In this document: piece after piece, positions 1-8,736 of the stretch
Numbering within the stretch: the stretch's first letter is position 1
Layout of the letters: each line of letters opens with the position of its first letter
From: Cyanobacteria bacterium SIG30
GTDB lineage: Bacteria; Cyanobacteriota; Vampirovibrionia; Gastranaerophilales; Gastranaerophilaceae
Assembly: GCA_015152475.1 (NCBI GenBank)
Contig: SUTW01000004.1
Location: 1-64,000, forward strand
Direction of reading: 5' to 3'
Length of the DNA stretch: 64,000 bases
The notes under the pieces: generated by a model
What the model saw: only the letters and a program-made list of their open reading frames with translations
What the model was told of the DNA's origin: nothing
Databases searched by the model: none
Translations under genes and position numbers: made by a program

Positions 1-1
1 C

Positions 2-766
2 ACGGGGGGGGGCAATAATAGTTTAAAAGCTTTCACCTTAGCAGAAGTTTTAATCACACTTGCTATAATTGGCGTTGTTGCGGCACTTACAATTCCATCT
101 GTTGTTGCTAATTATAAAAATACTGAAATTGAATCAAGCTTAAAAAGTGCAAATGCAATTTTAAGCAATGCTTTAAATATGGCAATCAAAGACCATGGTC
201 CAATATATACCTGGGATTTTGACAATGGTTCATCAAGGTCTGAAAAAGCTGATTATTTACTAAGTACTTATTTATTGCCTTATTTAAAAGTTGCAAAATC
301 TTGTGGGCAATTAGAAACAGAAGATTGCAAATATGTATTTTATTCTCTAAGTGGCAAAAATTTTAATATGCTCAATCAACCAACTAATGATTTTGCGCGT
401 TATTATTTAACAAATGGAATGTCAATATCAGCGCTTGTTGGAAATGCTAACGTTGATACTGTATGGTGTTTTCTATATGTTGATATTAATGGGTGGAAAA
501 AACCAAATAAGATGGGAGTTGATATATTTGCATTTAATTTAGGACAAACAGCCGGCAAAAAAACCCCTTACAGGTTTATTTTTTCAGGCTATACTAGCAT
601 GGAAGAAGATATTAAAACGGGCGCTTATGCATGTAGTGTTGAAAACGATACACCACAGTCAGGTTATTTTTGTACTCATTTGTTAAGAGCAAATGGCTGG
701 AAAGTACCAAGCAAAGAAGAATATATTGATATGGGTGGAACAGCAAAAGGTTATCCTTGGTATTAA
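2..766 (+). CDS. Type IV pilin-like (prepilin N-methylation) protein, 5' truncated
   Basis: The reading frame is open from the window edge and has no start codon before the conserved prepilin segment KAFTLAEVLITLAIIGVVAA, so the 5' end lies outside. The segment is a class III leader: a short basic stretch, F at mature position +1, the invariant Glu at +5 (AEV) and a long hydrophobic helix that would be cut by a prepilin peptidase and packed into a pilus or pseudopilus. The rest is a globular domain of about 200 residues with several cysteines, which I cannot assign to a named pilin. Similar pilins are very abundant in gut Gastranaerophilales (family knowledge). The nine G's at 4-12 are atypical and probably a contig-end artefact, so the first codons should not be trusted. 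Confidence 0.85.
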   Translation, partial: TGGGNNSLKAFTLAEVLITLAIIGVVAALTIPSVVANYKNTEIESSLKSANAILSNALNMAIKDHGPIYTWDFDNGSSRSEKADYLLSTYLLPYLKVAKSCGQLETEDCKYVFYSLSGKNFNMLNQPTNDFARYYLTNGMSISALVGNANVDTVWCFLYVDINGWKKPNKMGVDIFAFNLGQTAGKKTPYRFIFSGYTSMEEDIKTGAYACSVENDTPQSGYFCTHLLRANGWKVPSKEEYIDMGGTAKGYPWY

Positions 767-773
767 ATTTAAA

Positions 774-793
774 AAGGGGCTTTTAAGCCCCTT
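774..793 (+). terminator. Hairpin after the prepilin gene
   Basis: AAGGGGCTT and AAGCCCCTT form a GC-rich inverted repeat eight bases after the stop codon. The 3' side continues with AAAAATA rather than a T-run, so termination on this strand would be imperfect. The next promoter (-10 at 804-809) starts almost immediately after it. Confidence 0.55.
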
Positions 794-800
794 AAAAATA

Positions 801-809
801 TGGTATAAT
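801..809 (+). promoter_or_regulatory. Extended -10 promoter, predicted leaderless
   Basis: TGGTATAAT is a perfect extended -10 (TGn + TATAAT). The predicted start point, about 7 nt downstream, coincides with the ATG at 817. The seven intervening bases (AATTTTT region) hold no Shine-Dalgarno. No good -35 is visible, as is usual for TGn promoters. Confidence 0.7.
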
Positions 810-816
810 AATTTTT

Positions 817-1281
817 ATGAAAATTTATAGTAATTCTTTTAAAAATGGTGATATTTTACCAAACAACCAAGTTTTAAATGCTTATGGTTTAAGTGGAGGG
901 AATGTTTCTCCTCAATTAAGTTTTGATGATATTCCAAATAATGCTAAGTCATTAGCACTTGTTTGTCATGACCCTGATGCGCCAAAAGAAAATGGCTGGT
1001 ATCATTGGCTTGTTTTAAATATTCCAATTAACGTAAAAGCTTTTGATGAAGGCATGGAAATTCCTTATCTTGAAACTTTAACTGATTTTAATAAAACAGG
1101 TTATGATGGCGCAGCACCTCCTGTTGGGCATGGTGTTCATCATTACAATTTTACAATTTATGCACTTGACGTTGAAAACCTTGAAGTTTCAAAAGATATG
1201 CCACCAAAAATGACAGAGGATTTAATAAAATCTCACGCTATTGAAAGTTCAACAATTACAGCTATATATGAAAGAAAATAA
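817..1281 (+). CDS. YbhB/YbcL-type phosphatidylethanolamine-binding (Raf kinase inhibitor-like) protein
   Basis: A 154-residue soluble protein covering the whole bacterial PEBP domain. Visible family signatures are GGNVSPQLSF near residue 27, the ligand-pocket block DPDAP followed by WYHWLVLNIP, and the GHGVHHYNFTIYALD segment near residue 100. The biochemical role of bacterial members is largely unknown; the fold binds anionic phospholipid head groups or related ligands. The start MKIYSNSF matches the usual family N-terminus, which fixes the ATG even though it has no ribosome-binding site. It is a single gene with its own promoter, placed between a hairpin and adk. Confidence 0.9.
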   Translation: MKIYSNSFKNGDILPNNQVLNAYGLSGGNVSPQLSFDDIPNNAKSLALVCHDPDAPKENGWYHWLVLNIPINVKAFDEGMEIPYLETLTDFNKTGYDGAAPPVGHGVHHYNFTIYALDVENLEVSKDMPPKMTEDLIKSHAIESSTITAIYERK

Positions 1282-1307
1282 TATAAATTAAAAATTAGGA
1301 GAGAAAA

Positions 1308-2084
1308 ATGAGAATTGCACCTATAAGTATAAAATTTAGTTCAGCAGTTAATTTGCAAAAGTCAAATTTTAGCAAAGTTTTTTCATCAACTGAATGTGAC
1401 AAAGTTCAATTTACGGGAAAAAATCAGGAAAATCACAAAACAGTTGTTGTTTTATTAGGTGCACCAAATAGTGGTAAAGGAACTTACGCAAGAGAAATAA
1501 CAAAAAAATATGGCATTCCGCAAATAAGTACAGGTGACATTTTAAGAAATGAAGTCAAAAATCAAACAAAACTTGGGCTTGAAGCGAAAAGTTACATGGA
1601 TTCTGGCGATTTAGTTCCAGATGATGTTATTATGCAAATTTTTGAAAAAAGAATTTCTCAAGATGACTGTAAAAAAGGTTTTATCTTAGATGGTTTTCCA
1701 AGAACTATTGATCAGGCTAAAAAATTAGAAACAATTTTAGATAAAGAAAACAATTTAAGTCTGAAAATTATAAATCTTGATGTTGATGAAAGTATTTTGT
1801 ATGAACGTTGTGCAAATAGATATATGTGTGATAGTTGTTCAAAAACACATTCCTTAAAAGATGTCAAAAACGTAGAAGATGTCAAATGTGATTGTGGTGG
1901 CAATTTAATTAAAAGAAAAGATGACACAGTTGAAGTTCTTGCCGTCAGACTTAAAAATTATTCAGCACAAACTCGCCCATTAATTGATTATTATGGTGAT
2001 TCAGTTTCATTTATAGAAGTTCATGGTCAAGATAGACCAGTTGATGACATTTTATTAGATGTTTATTCAAAAATTGATGAATAA
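1308..2084 (+). CDS. adk: Adenylate kinase with a lineage-type N-terminal extension
   Basis: Converts ATP + AMP to 2 ADP. The kinase domain begins near residue 47 with VVVLLGAPNSGKGT and continues with the AMP-binding block STGDILR, GFILDGFPRT, and a C-terminal RLKNYSAQTRPLIDYY. The LID (about residues 165-205) holds four Cys as CxxC...CxC, so it is the zinc type. Two oddities: about 46 extra N-terminal residues beginning MRIAPISIKF and ending VQFTGK, which most Adk lack, and a P-loop of GAPNSGKGT where Gly is usual at the Asn. The start is supported by TTAGGAGAG upstream. The stop abuts the stop of convergent trpS with no spacer. It is not in a ribosomal-protein operon as in many bacteria. 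Confidence 0.93.
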   Translation: MRIAPISIKFSSAVNLQKSNFSKVFSSTECDKVQFTGKNQENHKTVVVLLGAPNSGKGTYAREITKKYGIPQISTGDILRNEVKNQTKLGLEAKSYMDSGDLVPDDVIMQIFEKRISQDDCKKGFILDGFPRTIDQAKKLETILDKENNLSLKIINLDVDESILYERCANRYMCDSCSKTHSLKDVKNVEDVKCDCGGNLIKRKDDTVEVLAVRLKNYSAQTRPLIDYYGDSVSFIEVHGQDRPVDDILLDVYSKIDE

Positions 2085-3101
2085 TTAAAACATTTTGATA
2101 GCTTCTTTTGCTTTATCTAAGACTTCTTGTGCTCTTAGTTGTGCTTTTTTGCTACCTTCAATTAAAATTTCTTCAACTAATTTTGGATTTTCTTCATATT
2201 TTTTGCGTTTTTCTCTGATTGGTGCAAAATATTCATTAACTTTTTGGGCTAATTTTCTTTTGCAATCTGCACAACCAATTTCGCCTTTTTTGCACATTGA
2301 TTCAATTTCTTCAATTTCTGTGTCGTTTCCAAAAATTTTCCAATAATCAAAAATTACTTCACAATTATCAGGGTGTCCTAAATCGGTTTTTCTTAAACGA
2401 GTTCTATCTGTTATGCCTGTCATTATTTTTTTAGTTGTTGTTTCTTCATCATCAGATATTTTTATGTCGTTGTTGAAACTTTTGCCCATTTTGTTACCAT
2501 CAAGTCCTTTAAGAAGTGGGACTTGTGTTAATTTAGGCTCAGGTTCTACAAAATAGTCTGTGTTGTATATGTTATTAAAACGTCTTATGATATCTCTTGA
2601 AATTTCAATATGTGCAACTTGATCAATTCCGACAGGAACATAATTCGCATTAAACATCATAATATCTGAAGTCATTAAAACAGGATAACCTATAAGTCCA
2701 TAAGAAGCAGAAGATGTTTCGCTTTTTCCTTCTTCTTTTTGCATTCTTAATATTTTTGCCATATCTTTTAAGGTTGGATCTCTTTCAACCCAGTTTTGTG
2801 GAGTTATCATACTTAAAAGAATATGCAATTGTGCAATTTGTGGAACATGTGATTGAACATATATTGTGCTTTTATCTGGGTCGATTCCAGATGCTAACCA
2901 ATCCATAGTAACATCTAAAACATTTTGTCTTAGATTTTCTGTTTGGTTAAATTTAGTTGTCAGAGCATGCCAATCTGCTACAAAATAATAACAATTAAAT
3001 TCTTTTTGTAATTCAACCCAATTTTTAATTACTCCAAAATAGTGTCCTAAATGGAGTTTTCCTGTTGAGCGCATGCCTGAAACTATAATTTTATTGTTCA
3101 T
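2085..3101 (-). CDS. trpS: Tryptophanyl-tRNA synthetase
   Basis: Class I aminoacyl-tRNA synthetase charging tRNA-Trp, 338 residues from MNNKIIVSGM. The HIGH region reads STGKLHLGHYFG and the KMSKS loop is GNKMGKSF, a tolerated variant. The C-terminal helical domain has the familiar IGCADCKRKLAQKVNEYF block. An in-frame start six codons upstream is possible, but AAAGGA lies just upstream of the ATG at 3101, which is preferred. The first bases overlap the end of the upstream TPR gene by 11 nt, suggesting translational coupling. Confidence 0.95.
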   Translation of the reverse strand: MNNKIIVSGMRSTGKLHLGHYFGVIKNWVELQKEFNCYYFVADWHALTTKFNQTENLRQNVLDVTMDWLASGIDPDKSTIYVQSHVPQIAQLHILLSMITPQNWVERDPTLKDMAKILRMQKEEGKSETSSASYGLIGYPVLMTSDIMMFNANYVPVGIDQVAHIEISRDIIRRFNNIYNTDYFVEPEPKLTQVPLLKGLDGNKMGKSFNNDIKISDDEETTTKKIMTGITDRTRLRKTDLGHPDNCEVIFDYWKIFGNDTEIEEIESMCKKGEIGCADCKRKLAQKVNEYFAPIREKRKKYEENPKLVEEILIEGSKKAQLRAQEVLDKAKEAIKMF

Positions 3102-4887
3102 TTTTGTTTTCCTTTGCATCTTTTATTTTTTTCAAAATAGCTATTGCATCTTTCCAGTCAGCGAATATTTCAAGAGCATTAAGTGCCATATTTTGTGCTT
3201 TGTCGTATTCCTTTATATCAAGATAGCATTGAGCTAATTTTCCCATAATCAAGTGATTGTTAGGGTATGACTTTAATAATTTTTCAAAAACAAATATTGC
3301 CTTGTTATAATCTTTTAATTTCATATGGCACATACCTAAAAGATTAACAATTTCGGCATTATTTGGTGTATTCCAGATATCTTCTAAAATTTCTTTTGCA
3401 AAATTATATTTCTTTTGTCCATAGTATAAATTTGCAAGCTGAAAAGCTATATCAATGTTTTTAGGATTTGCCATATATGCTTTTTTTAGATATTTTGAAG
3501 CATTTTCTAAATCATTTTTGTTTAAATAGTTTCTTCCCAGTTCGCCTAAGTAAAAAATATTTTCAGGATTTAATTCTATTGCTTTTAAATAATATTCTTC
3601 TGCTTTTTCAAAATTTGAAGTTTCGCTTAAAAATGTTGCGTATGAAAAAACAATATCGTCATTACAAGGTTCTAATTCTATTGCTTTTTCTAATTCTTCT
3701 TTTGCCCAATCAGCATAGTTCATATGTAAATATATCAAGCCTAAATTTTTTCTTACAATTGCATTGTCTGGATTAATAACAATGGCTTTTTTAAGAGCAT
3801 CTTTTGCACTTTCAAAATCATTTATTCTAACTGCGCACATTGCTTTTTCGTTTAATATTTCATCATCAATTTTGCCTTTAGAAATAATTGCTTCAATTAA
3901 TTCTAAGGCATAATCAAATTGTCCGACTAATCTATATAATTTTATTAAATGTTTTTTTAACTCGCTTGAATTTGGTTTTAAATTCATTAATTCTTTTGCA
4001 AGTTGTAATGCTTGCATATATTCGCCACATTCAGTTAAACATAACATTAAATATGTTTTTAAATCTGTTTTGTGCGGATTTCTAAGGCATAATTTTGTAA
4101 AAAGCTTAGATGCCAAAGAAAATTCTTCAACACGCATTGCGCACATTGCATAAGAATTTAAAACATTGTCATTTGGTTCGTATTTATATGCTTCTTCAAA
4201 ATATTTAAGTGCCATTCGATTTTCATTTATGATTTCATATAGAATTCCTAAATTGTAAAGAGTGATAGCATTTTCTGAATTTAAATCATAGGCATTTAAA
4301 AAGCATTCTCTTGCTTTGTCGCTTTCGCCAAGTGCCAAATAGCAAGTACCAAGATTGTTTAAAATTTGTTCATGTTTTGGATTTATAGAAACTGCAATTT
4401 CAAAAGATTCAATTGCCTTTTGAACTTCTTTCATTGAAAGATGAGCAGTTCCTTTGAAATAATAAAGCTGATAATCTTCTTGTGTTAAATTTGTGCCTTT
4501 GTCCATTAATTCGATAATTTCTTCAAATCTGCCTTGTTGCATAAAAAGTAATGCCAAATTTTTATATGCATCAAAAAATTCTTCTCTTAATTCAATAATT
4601 TTTTTGTAATTAATTTCCGCTTCTTCTGGTTTTTCATTTTTTTCAAGGCAATTCGCAAAATAATATATTGAACTTGCATCTTCATTGTTTATGTTCACAA
4701 GTTTTCTAAAAATTTTTTCGCCTTCAATATAATCATCAAGGTTTATATAACAAAGACCTAAGTTTTTTAATGCTTCAATGTTGGCGCTGTTTTCTTTTAA
4801 AATATTTAAAAGTATATTTTTAGCGCCTGCAAAATCTTTTTTTGTAATTAAATTTACAGCTTCGTTTAAATTATTATTAAGCTCCAT
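3091..4887 (-). CDS. Large tetratricopeptide-repeat protein
   Basis: 598 residues made almost wholly of about 16 TPR units (34-residue helix pairs with the W/L-G-Y-A-F-A-P pattern, for example ALKNLGLCYINLDDYIEGEK and NILNNLGTCYLALGESDKAR-like segments). There is no signal peptide, membrane segment or catalytic domain, so it is probably a cytoplasmic scaffold. It precedes and overlaps trpS but shows no functional link to it. No ribosome-binding site is visible; TATACT ends 7 nt before the ATG, predicting a leaderless message. Confidence 0.85.
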   Translation of the reverse strand: MELNNNLNEAVNLITKKDFAGAKNILLNILKENSANIEALKNLGLCYINLDDYIEGEKIFRKLVNINNEDASSIYYFANCLEKNEKPEEAEINYKKIIELREEFFDAYKNLALLFMQQGRFEEIIELMDKGTNLTQEDYQLYYFKGTAHLSMKEVQKAIESFEIAVSINPKHEQILNNLGTCYLALGESDKARECFLNAYDLNSENAITLYNLGILYEIINENRMALKYFEEAYKYEPNDNVLNSYAMCAMRVEEFSLASKLFTKLCLRNPHKTDLKTYLMLCLTECGEYMQALQLAKELMNLKPNSSELKKHLIKLYRLVGQFDYALELIEAIISKGKIDDEILNEKAMCAVRINDFESAKDALKKAIVINPDNAIVRKNLGLIYLHMNYADWAKEELEKAIELEPCNDDIVFSYATFLSETSNFEKAEEYYLKAIELNPENIFYLGELGRNYLNKNDLENASKYLKKAYMANPKNIDIAFQLANLYYGQKKYNFAKEILEDIWNTPNNAEIVNLLGMCHMKLKDYNKAIFVFEKLLKSYPNNHLIMGKLAQCYLDIKEYDKAQNMALNALEIFADWKDAIAILKKIKDAKENKNEQ

Positions 4888-4894
4888 ATGTTCA

Positions 4895-4900
4895 AGTATA
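4895..4900 (-). promoter_or_regulatory. -10 box (TATACT) for the TPR gene, predicted leaderless
   Basis: On the minus strand TATACT is followed by 7 nt and then the ATG at 4887. No -35 of quality is seen and there is no Shine-Dalgarno in the gap. Confidence 0.45.
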
Positions 4901-4952
4901 ACTGAAAAAAATGTTTTGTGAAATAAATTTATAAAAGGATTTGTTTTTGTTA

Positions 4953-4958
4953 TATAAT
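4953..4958 (+). promoter_or_regulatory. -10 box of the lptB operon
   Basis: TATAAT at 4953-4958 places the start point near 4965. This excludes the in-frame TTG at 4941 as the translation start and supports ATG 4980, which has AAAGAGGG upstream. Confidence 0.55.
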
Positions 4959-4979
4959 CCTTGTAAAGAGGGAAAATTT

Positions 4980-5720
4980 ATGAGAATAATTGCAAAAAAT
5001 CTTGTAAAAATATATGGTGATCGTTCTGTTGTAAACGATAATTCATTTGAAGTTAATCAAGGTGAAGTAGTTGGTCTTTTAGGGCCAAACGGAGCTGGTA
5101 AAACAACAACATTTTATATGGTTGTTGGTCTTGTAAGAGCAAATAGTGGTAAGGTTTTGCTTGAACAAGATAACGGCGAAATGCTTGATATGACTTTAAT
5201 GACTATGAATAAACGTGCAGAACAAGGTATTGGTTATCTTCCTCAAGAAGCTTCAATTTTTAGAAAACTTTCAGTTGAAGACAATTTGAAACTTGTTTTA
5301 GAAATGAATAATAAATTAAATCAAAAAGAAAAAGAAGATTTACTTGAATCTTTGCTGGAAGAATTTGGTGTTAAAAAACTTCGTCATGCAACTGCGGTTT
5401 CACTATCAGGTGGTGAAAGACGTCGTGTTGAAATTGCTAGAGCTCTTGCTGCAAGTCCAAAGTTTATATTACTAGATGAGCCTTTTACCGGTATTGACCC
5501 TATTGCTATTGGAGATATTAAAGAAAATATTTACAAGCTTGCAAAAGAAAAAAATATCGGGATTCTGATTACTGACCATAACCCTAAGGCAACTCTTTCT
5601 ATCACAGACAGGGCTTATGTAATTTTCGATGGTAAAATAAAAATTTCTGGTAAAAGTGCAGATGTTGCAGTTGATCCTGTTGCAAAAGAATTTTATTTGG
5701 GTAAGGATTTCACGCTTTAA
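4980..5720 (+). CDS. lptB: LptB, ATPase of the lipopolysaccharide exporter
   Basis: ABC ATPase (246 residues) that powers extraction of LPS-like lipids from the inner membrane with LptF/LptG. Walker A GPNGAGKTT, Q-loop GYLPQEASIF, signature LSGGERRRVEIARAL, Walker B ILLDEPFTGIDP and H-loop ITDHNP are all present. The GYLPQE-ASIFRKL and DHNPKATL wording is typical of LptB rather than other ABC ATPases. ATG 4980 follows AAAGAGGG. The stop overlaps the next start as TAATG, so the permease is co-translated. Confidence 0.95.
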   Translation: MRIIAKNLVKIYGDRSVVNDNSFEVNQGEVVGLLGPNGAGKTTTFYMVVGLVRANSGKVLLEQDNGEMLDMTLMTMNKRAEQGIGYLPQEASIFRKLSVEDNLKLVLEMNNKLNQKEKEDLLESLLEEFGVKKLRHATAVSLSGGERRRVEIARALAASPKFILLDEPFTGIDPIAIGDIKENIYKLAKEKNIGILITDHNPKATLSITDRAYVIFDGKIKISGKSADVAVDPVAKEFYLGKDFTL

Positions 5721-6826
5721 TGAAAAAATTTCAAATACCAATAATTGATAAATATATTTTTACACAAGTGTTTCAAGTGACTCTTGTGTGCATGTTTTTA
5801 TTTGTCATTGTTTGGATTGCGCCTGAAATTTTAGTTAAAATTATAAGACAAATTTTTATTGATCATATTGGTCTTGTTCAGGCTGGCTGGAATTTATTTT
5901 ATGAACTTCCAAAAGTTTTTAATATGGTTTTACCGATAGTTACATTAATTGGTTGCGTGTTTACTTTTGATACTTTATCTAAAAATAGTGAACTTATAAT
6001 TATGAGAAGCTCAGGTATTTCTTTTACAAGACTTATGATGCCTGCAGTTGTTTTAAGTATATTTTTTATGTTTGCCTGCTTTTTTATAGGCGATAAGCTT
6101 GTTCCGTTTGCATCTGTTGCAACAAAGGAAGATGCACATTATAACGAACATTTTGTTTATGTTGTTAAAAATGAAGATAACACTCCAAAACAAGGAATTA
6201 TTATTTCAAACTATACTCCAGGACATATTAAAAATTTAACCATAGTTAATTTTTCAAAAAATGAATACCAAGATATAGTTAAATTTGATAGTATTTTAAC
6301 TGCGCCATATGCGCTTAAATTTGATGATAAATGGGTTTTACCAGTTGCCAAAAAATATCAGATAGATGATGAAGGTATTTATAAAAATATTGAAACTATT
6401 AAAAATTATGAAATTTTAACAAAAAATAATTCTGACGAAGTTCATCAACTTATGAAAAATGCAACCAAGAGAGAACGTGGCTTCACAGGAAAACAGTTAA
6501 AAGAATATAACCAGCTTCTTAAAAAACATGATTATATTGATGAATATAATTACACTCTTACAAAATATTATCAAAGATTTATACATCCTCTGACTTGCGT
6601 TTTATTTGCGATTATTGGTTGTTTGCTTGGTTATTCGCCACCTCGCTCACAAAGAATGCTTGGCATGTTAATTGCAGCTGCAATATTATTTGCATATTAT
6701 ATTACTTTGCCATTTTTTGATGTGCTTGCAGAAAAAGGAGTTTTGCCACCTATAGTTACAGCATTATTCCCAATAGTTGCTTTTATATGCATTATTTTTG
6801 CAGTTAAAAAAGTGAAGGATTTATAA
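5720..6826 (+). CDS. LptF/LptG family LPS export permease
   Basis: 368 residues of the YjgP/YjgQ family: an N-terminal helix (IFTQVFQVTLVCMFLFVIV), two more helices near residues 55-125, a large periplasmic beta-jellyroll-like segment (about 130-260), then three C-terminal helices. It should form the membrane part of the LPS extractor with the preceding LptB. Only one permease is encoded here; bacteria with a single LptF/G-like gene may use a homodimer, or a partner is elsewhere. LptF versus LptG cannot be decided from the sequence. Confidence 0.9.
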   Translation: MKKFQIPIIDKYIFTQVFQVTLVCMFLFVIVWIAPEILVKIIRQIFIDHIGLVQAGWNLFYELPKVFNMVLPIVTLIGCVFTFDTLSKNSELIIMRSSGISFTRLMMPAVVLSIFFMFACFFIGDKLVPFASVATKEDAHYNEHFVYVVKNEDNTPKQGIIISNYTPGHIKNLTIVNFSKNEYQDIVKFDSILTAPYALKFDDKWVLPVAKKYQIDDEGIYKNIETIKNYEILTKNNSDEVHQLMKNATKRERGFTGKQLKEYNQLLKKHDYIDEYNYTLTKYYQRFIHPLTCVLFAIIGCLLGYSPPRSQRMLGMLIAAAILFAYYITLPFFDVLAEKGVLPPIVTALFPIVAFICIIFAVKKVKDL

Positions 6827-6828
6827 TA

Positions 6829-7641
6829 ATGTTTAAAAAAAGCCTTATATTTATAATATTCTTATTATTTTTATGCCCGGTTTTTGCAAAAGAAACAGAT
6901 GATGGCATAAAAGTAATACATAAATATGAAGGAATTTGGGTTTTTAAAATTGAAGCAAAAAAATATGGTGAAAAAATAAAACCATATGTTGAATATACAA
7001 CTGCTAATGAATTATTCGAAAGAGGCAATTATATTTTTGTTGTAAACGGTGGTTTTTTTGATATGAAAGATAAAACTTCTGTTTCATATATTGTTATAGA
7101 CGGCAAAACAGTTGAAACTCCAATGAATAACTTAAAGCTTATGGAAGGTTTAGTAAGCCAAAAAAGAGATGAAGCAGTTTTAAATAGAAGTGAGTTTAGA
7201 ATTCTAGAAGATGAAGGCAAGAAAATTTCTTTTGATATTGCGCCACATTTTGCACCTGTAAAAGAAGGGCAAAAAATAAAACATTCAATACAAGGTGGTC
7301 CTTTAATTTATCCTGTTTTAGAATGGGAAAAAGAAAGTTTTATCGCTCTTGATAAAGATGATCGTGTAATTTTTGAAACTTGTGATGTTACAAAAAGACG
7401 TCCACGCACACTTTTAGGGATTAAAAAAGATGACTTATATGTTGTAATCTTTACAGATAAAAAACAAGTCGCACTTAATGAAGCATATGATTTTTTCAAA
7501 AAAAAGTTGAAATTAGATAAAGTTATGGCCTTAGATGGTGGTGGTTCAACTTCTTTAAATTATAAAGATATAAAAATATTTTCAGAAGGCACTGAGGGCA
7601 GAAAAGTAAAATCTTTTTTAGTAATAGAGGGTGATAAATAA
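6829..7641 (+). CDS. Exported phosphodiester glycosidase (NAGPA/DUF2233) family protein
   Basis: 270 residues with a signal peptide (LIFIIFLLFLCPVFA, cleavage after about residue 20). The NAGPA hallmark segments are seen: VVNGGFFDMK, IQGGPLIYP, RRPRTLLGI and MALDGGGSTSLNY. In characterised relatives this fold removes sugar from phosphodiester-linked glycans or acts on cell-wall glycopolymers. Its place directly after lptB-lptF suggests envelope polysaccharide or lipid processing in the periplasm; the substrate is unknown. Confidence 0.85.
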   Translation: MFKKSLIFIIFLLFLCPVFAKETDDGIKVIHKYEGIWVFKIEAKKYGEKIKPYVEYTTANELFERGNYIFVVNGGFFDMKDKTSVSYIVIDGKTVETPMNNLKLMEGLVSQKRDEAVLNRSEFRILEDEGKKISFDIAPHFAPVKEGQKIKHSIQGGPLIYPVLEWEKESFIALDKDDRVIFETCDVTKRRPRTLLGIKKDDLYVVIFTDKKQVALNEAYDFFKKKLKLDKVMALDGGGSTSLNYKDIKIFSEGTEGRKVKSFLVIEGDK

Positions 7642-8051
7642 TGAAAAAAAATGGTTTAATTGCATTTGGTGTAATATTATTTGTTGTTGTAATGGTCATA
7701 CTTGCTTGTATGCCAAAATTCTTGAAAGAGTATGAACTTAAAAGTAATGCAATTATAAAAAATAATTGTAAAATTGTGACTAATAAAATTATTGAAATTA
7801 AAAATATAGACGACTTAGAAAAAAGGTCAATCGAAATTGTTGATAAATTAAATGAGTCAAACACAAACCCAATCACAAAAAAAGAATTGGCATTTTCAGT
7901 AAATAAAAAATGTATTGGTTGTGTTAATATAGAATTTGATAAAAATACAAAGAGCATTAACGCGACAGGATATGATAAAGATTTGAAAATATTGTGCAGA
8001 ACAATTGTCAAACCACCTTCATTTGTTACGTATGAAAGAGAGGAAAAATGA
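7641..8051 (+). CDS. Small membrane-anchored protein of unknown function
   Basis: 136 residues: a single N-terminal helix (LIAFGVILFVVVMVILACM) and a periplasmic or cytoplasmic tail with three cysteines, including KKCIGCVN. I recognise no family. It overlaps the preceding stop as TAATG and the following DedA start as ATGA, so it is clearly translated with the envelope operon. Confidence 0.7.
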   Translation: MKKNGLIAFGVILFVVVMVILACMPKFLKEYELKSNAIIKNNCKIVTNKIIEIKNIDDLEKRSIEIVDKLNESNTNPITKKELAFSVNKKCIGCVNIEFDKNTKSINATGYDKDLKILCRTIVKPPSFVTYEREEK

Positions 8052-8674
8052 GTTATATAATAAATTTTCTTAAGGGGATGACTGATTTTTTTGCCCAATA
8101 TGGAACTTGGGGGTTATTTCTTAATTCTTTTACAGAAAGCTTTTTTATAGTTCCGCCACCAGATGCGCTTTTGATTCTTATGGATTTAGCTGCTCCAAGT
8201 AAAGCAATTTGGTATGCATTTGTTGGTACAATAGCTTCTGCTTTAGGTGGTGTTGTTGGATATGGTCTTGGGTATTTTATAGGTCGTCCTGCTTTTAATT
8301 GGTTTTTTAAAGTCTTTAAAAGCAAGAATTCAGATTCTAAAGCACAAGAAAATTTTGAAAAAATTGAACAATTATATGACCAATATGGTTCTTGGGCAGT
8401 ATTTTTCGCTGCTTTCACTCCAATACCATATAAATTATTTACTATTGCCTCAGGTATTTTAAAAATGAATTTATTTAAATTCTTTATTGCATCAATTATA
8501 GGACGTGGCGGAAGATTTTTCCTTGTTTCAATTTGTCTTATGATTTTTGGACCTACGATAAAAGAAAATATCGAACTTGTTATTATTTTGACAACAATTG
8601 CGATTCTTATTTTCTTCTTTATTCTTTATAAAAAAAGACATTCAATAATTAAACCTAAACAAGACAAAGAATAA
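8048..8674 (+). CDS. DedA family (VTT domain) membrane protein
   Basis: 208 residues with the SNARE-associated/VTT signature: FTESFFIVPPPDALLILM, the re-entrant GGVVGYGLGYFIGR, and FTPIPYKLFTIASG, plus about five membrane segments. DedA proteins are undecaprenyl-phosphate or phospholipid flippases needed for envelope recycling, which suits the lptB operon. The start overlaps the preceding gene (ATGA) and GAGGAAAA lies upstream. Confidence 0.9.
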   Translation: MSYIINFLKGMTDFFAQYGTWGLFLNSFTESFFIVPPPDALLILMDLAAPSKAIWYAFVGTIASALGGVVGYGLGYFIGRPAFNWFFKVFKSKNSDSKAQENFEKIEQLYDQYGSWAVFFAAFTPIPYKLFTIASGILKMNLFKFFIASIIGRGGRFFLVSICLMIFGPTIKENIELVIILTTIAILIFFFILYKKRHSIIKPKQDKE

Positions 8675-8702
8675 TTAATAAAATAAATATTTTAGAAACA
8701 TT

Positions 8703-8736
8703 AATGGATTAAAAAACAATTTTTAATCCATTTTTG
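8703..8736. terminator. Bidirectional intrinsic terminator
   Basis: AATGGATTAAAAA (8703-8715) and its complement (8720-8732) form a 13-bp stem with loop ACAA, followed by T's on the plus strand. It ends the lptB operon and overlaps the stop codon of the convergent TPR gene. Confidence 0.85.

Noticed and set aside
7523-8098. 191-codon minus-strand frame opposite the small membrane protein and DedA start
   Set aside because: It is antisense to two overlapping genes with good ribosome sites and operon context; composition is typical of a shadow frame.
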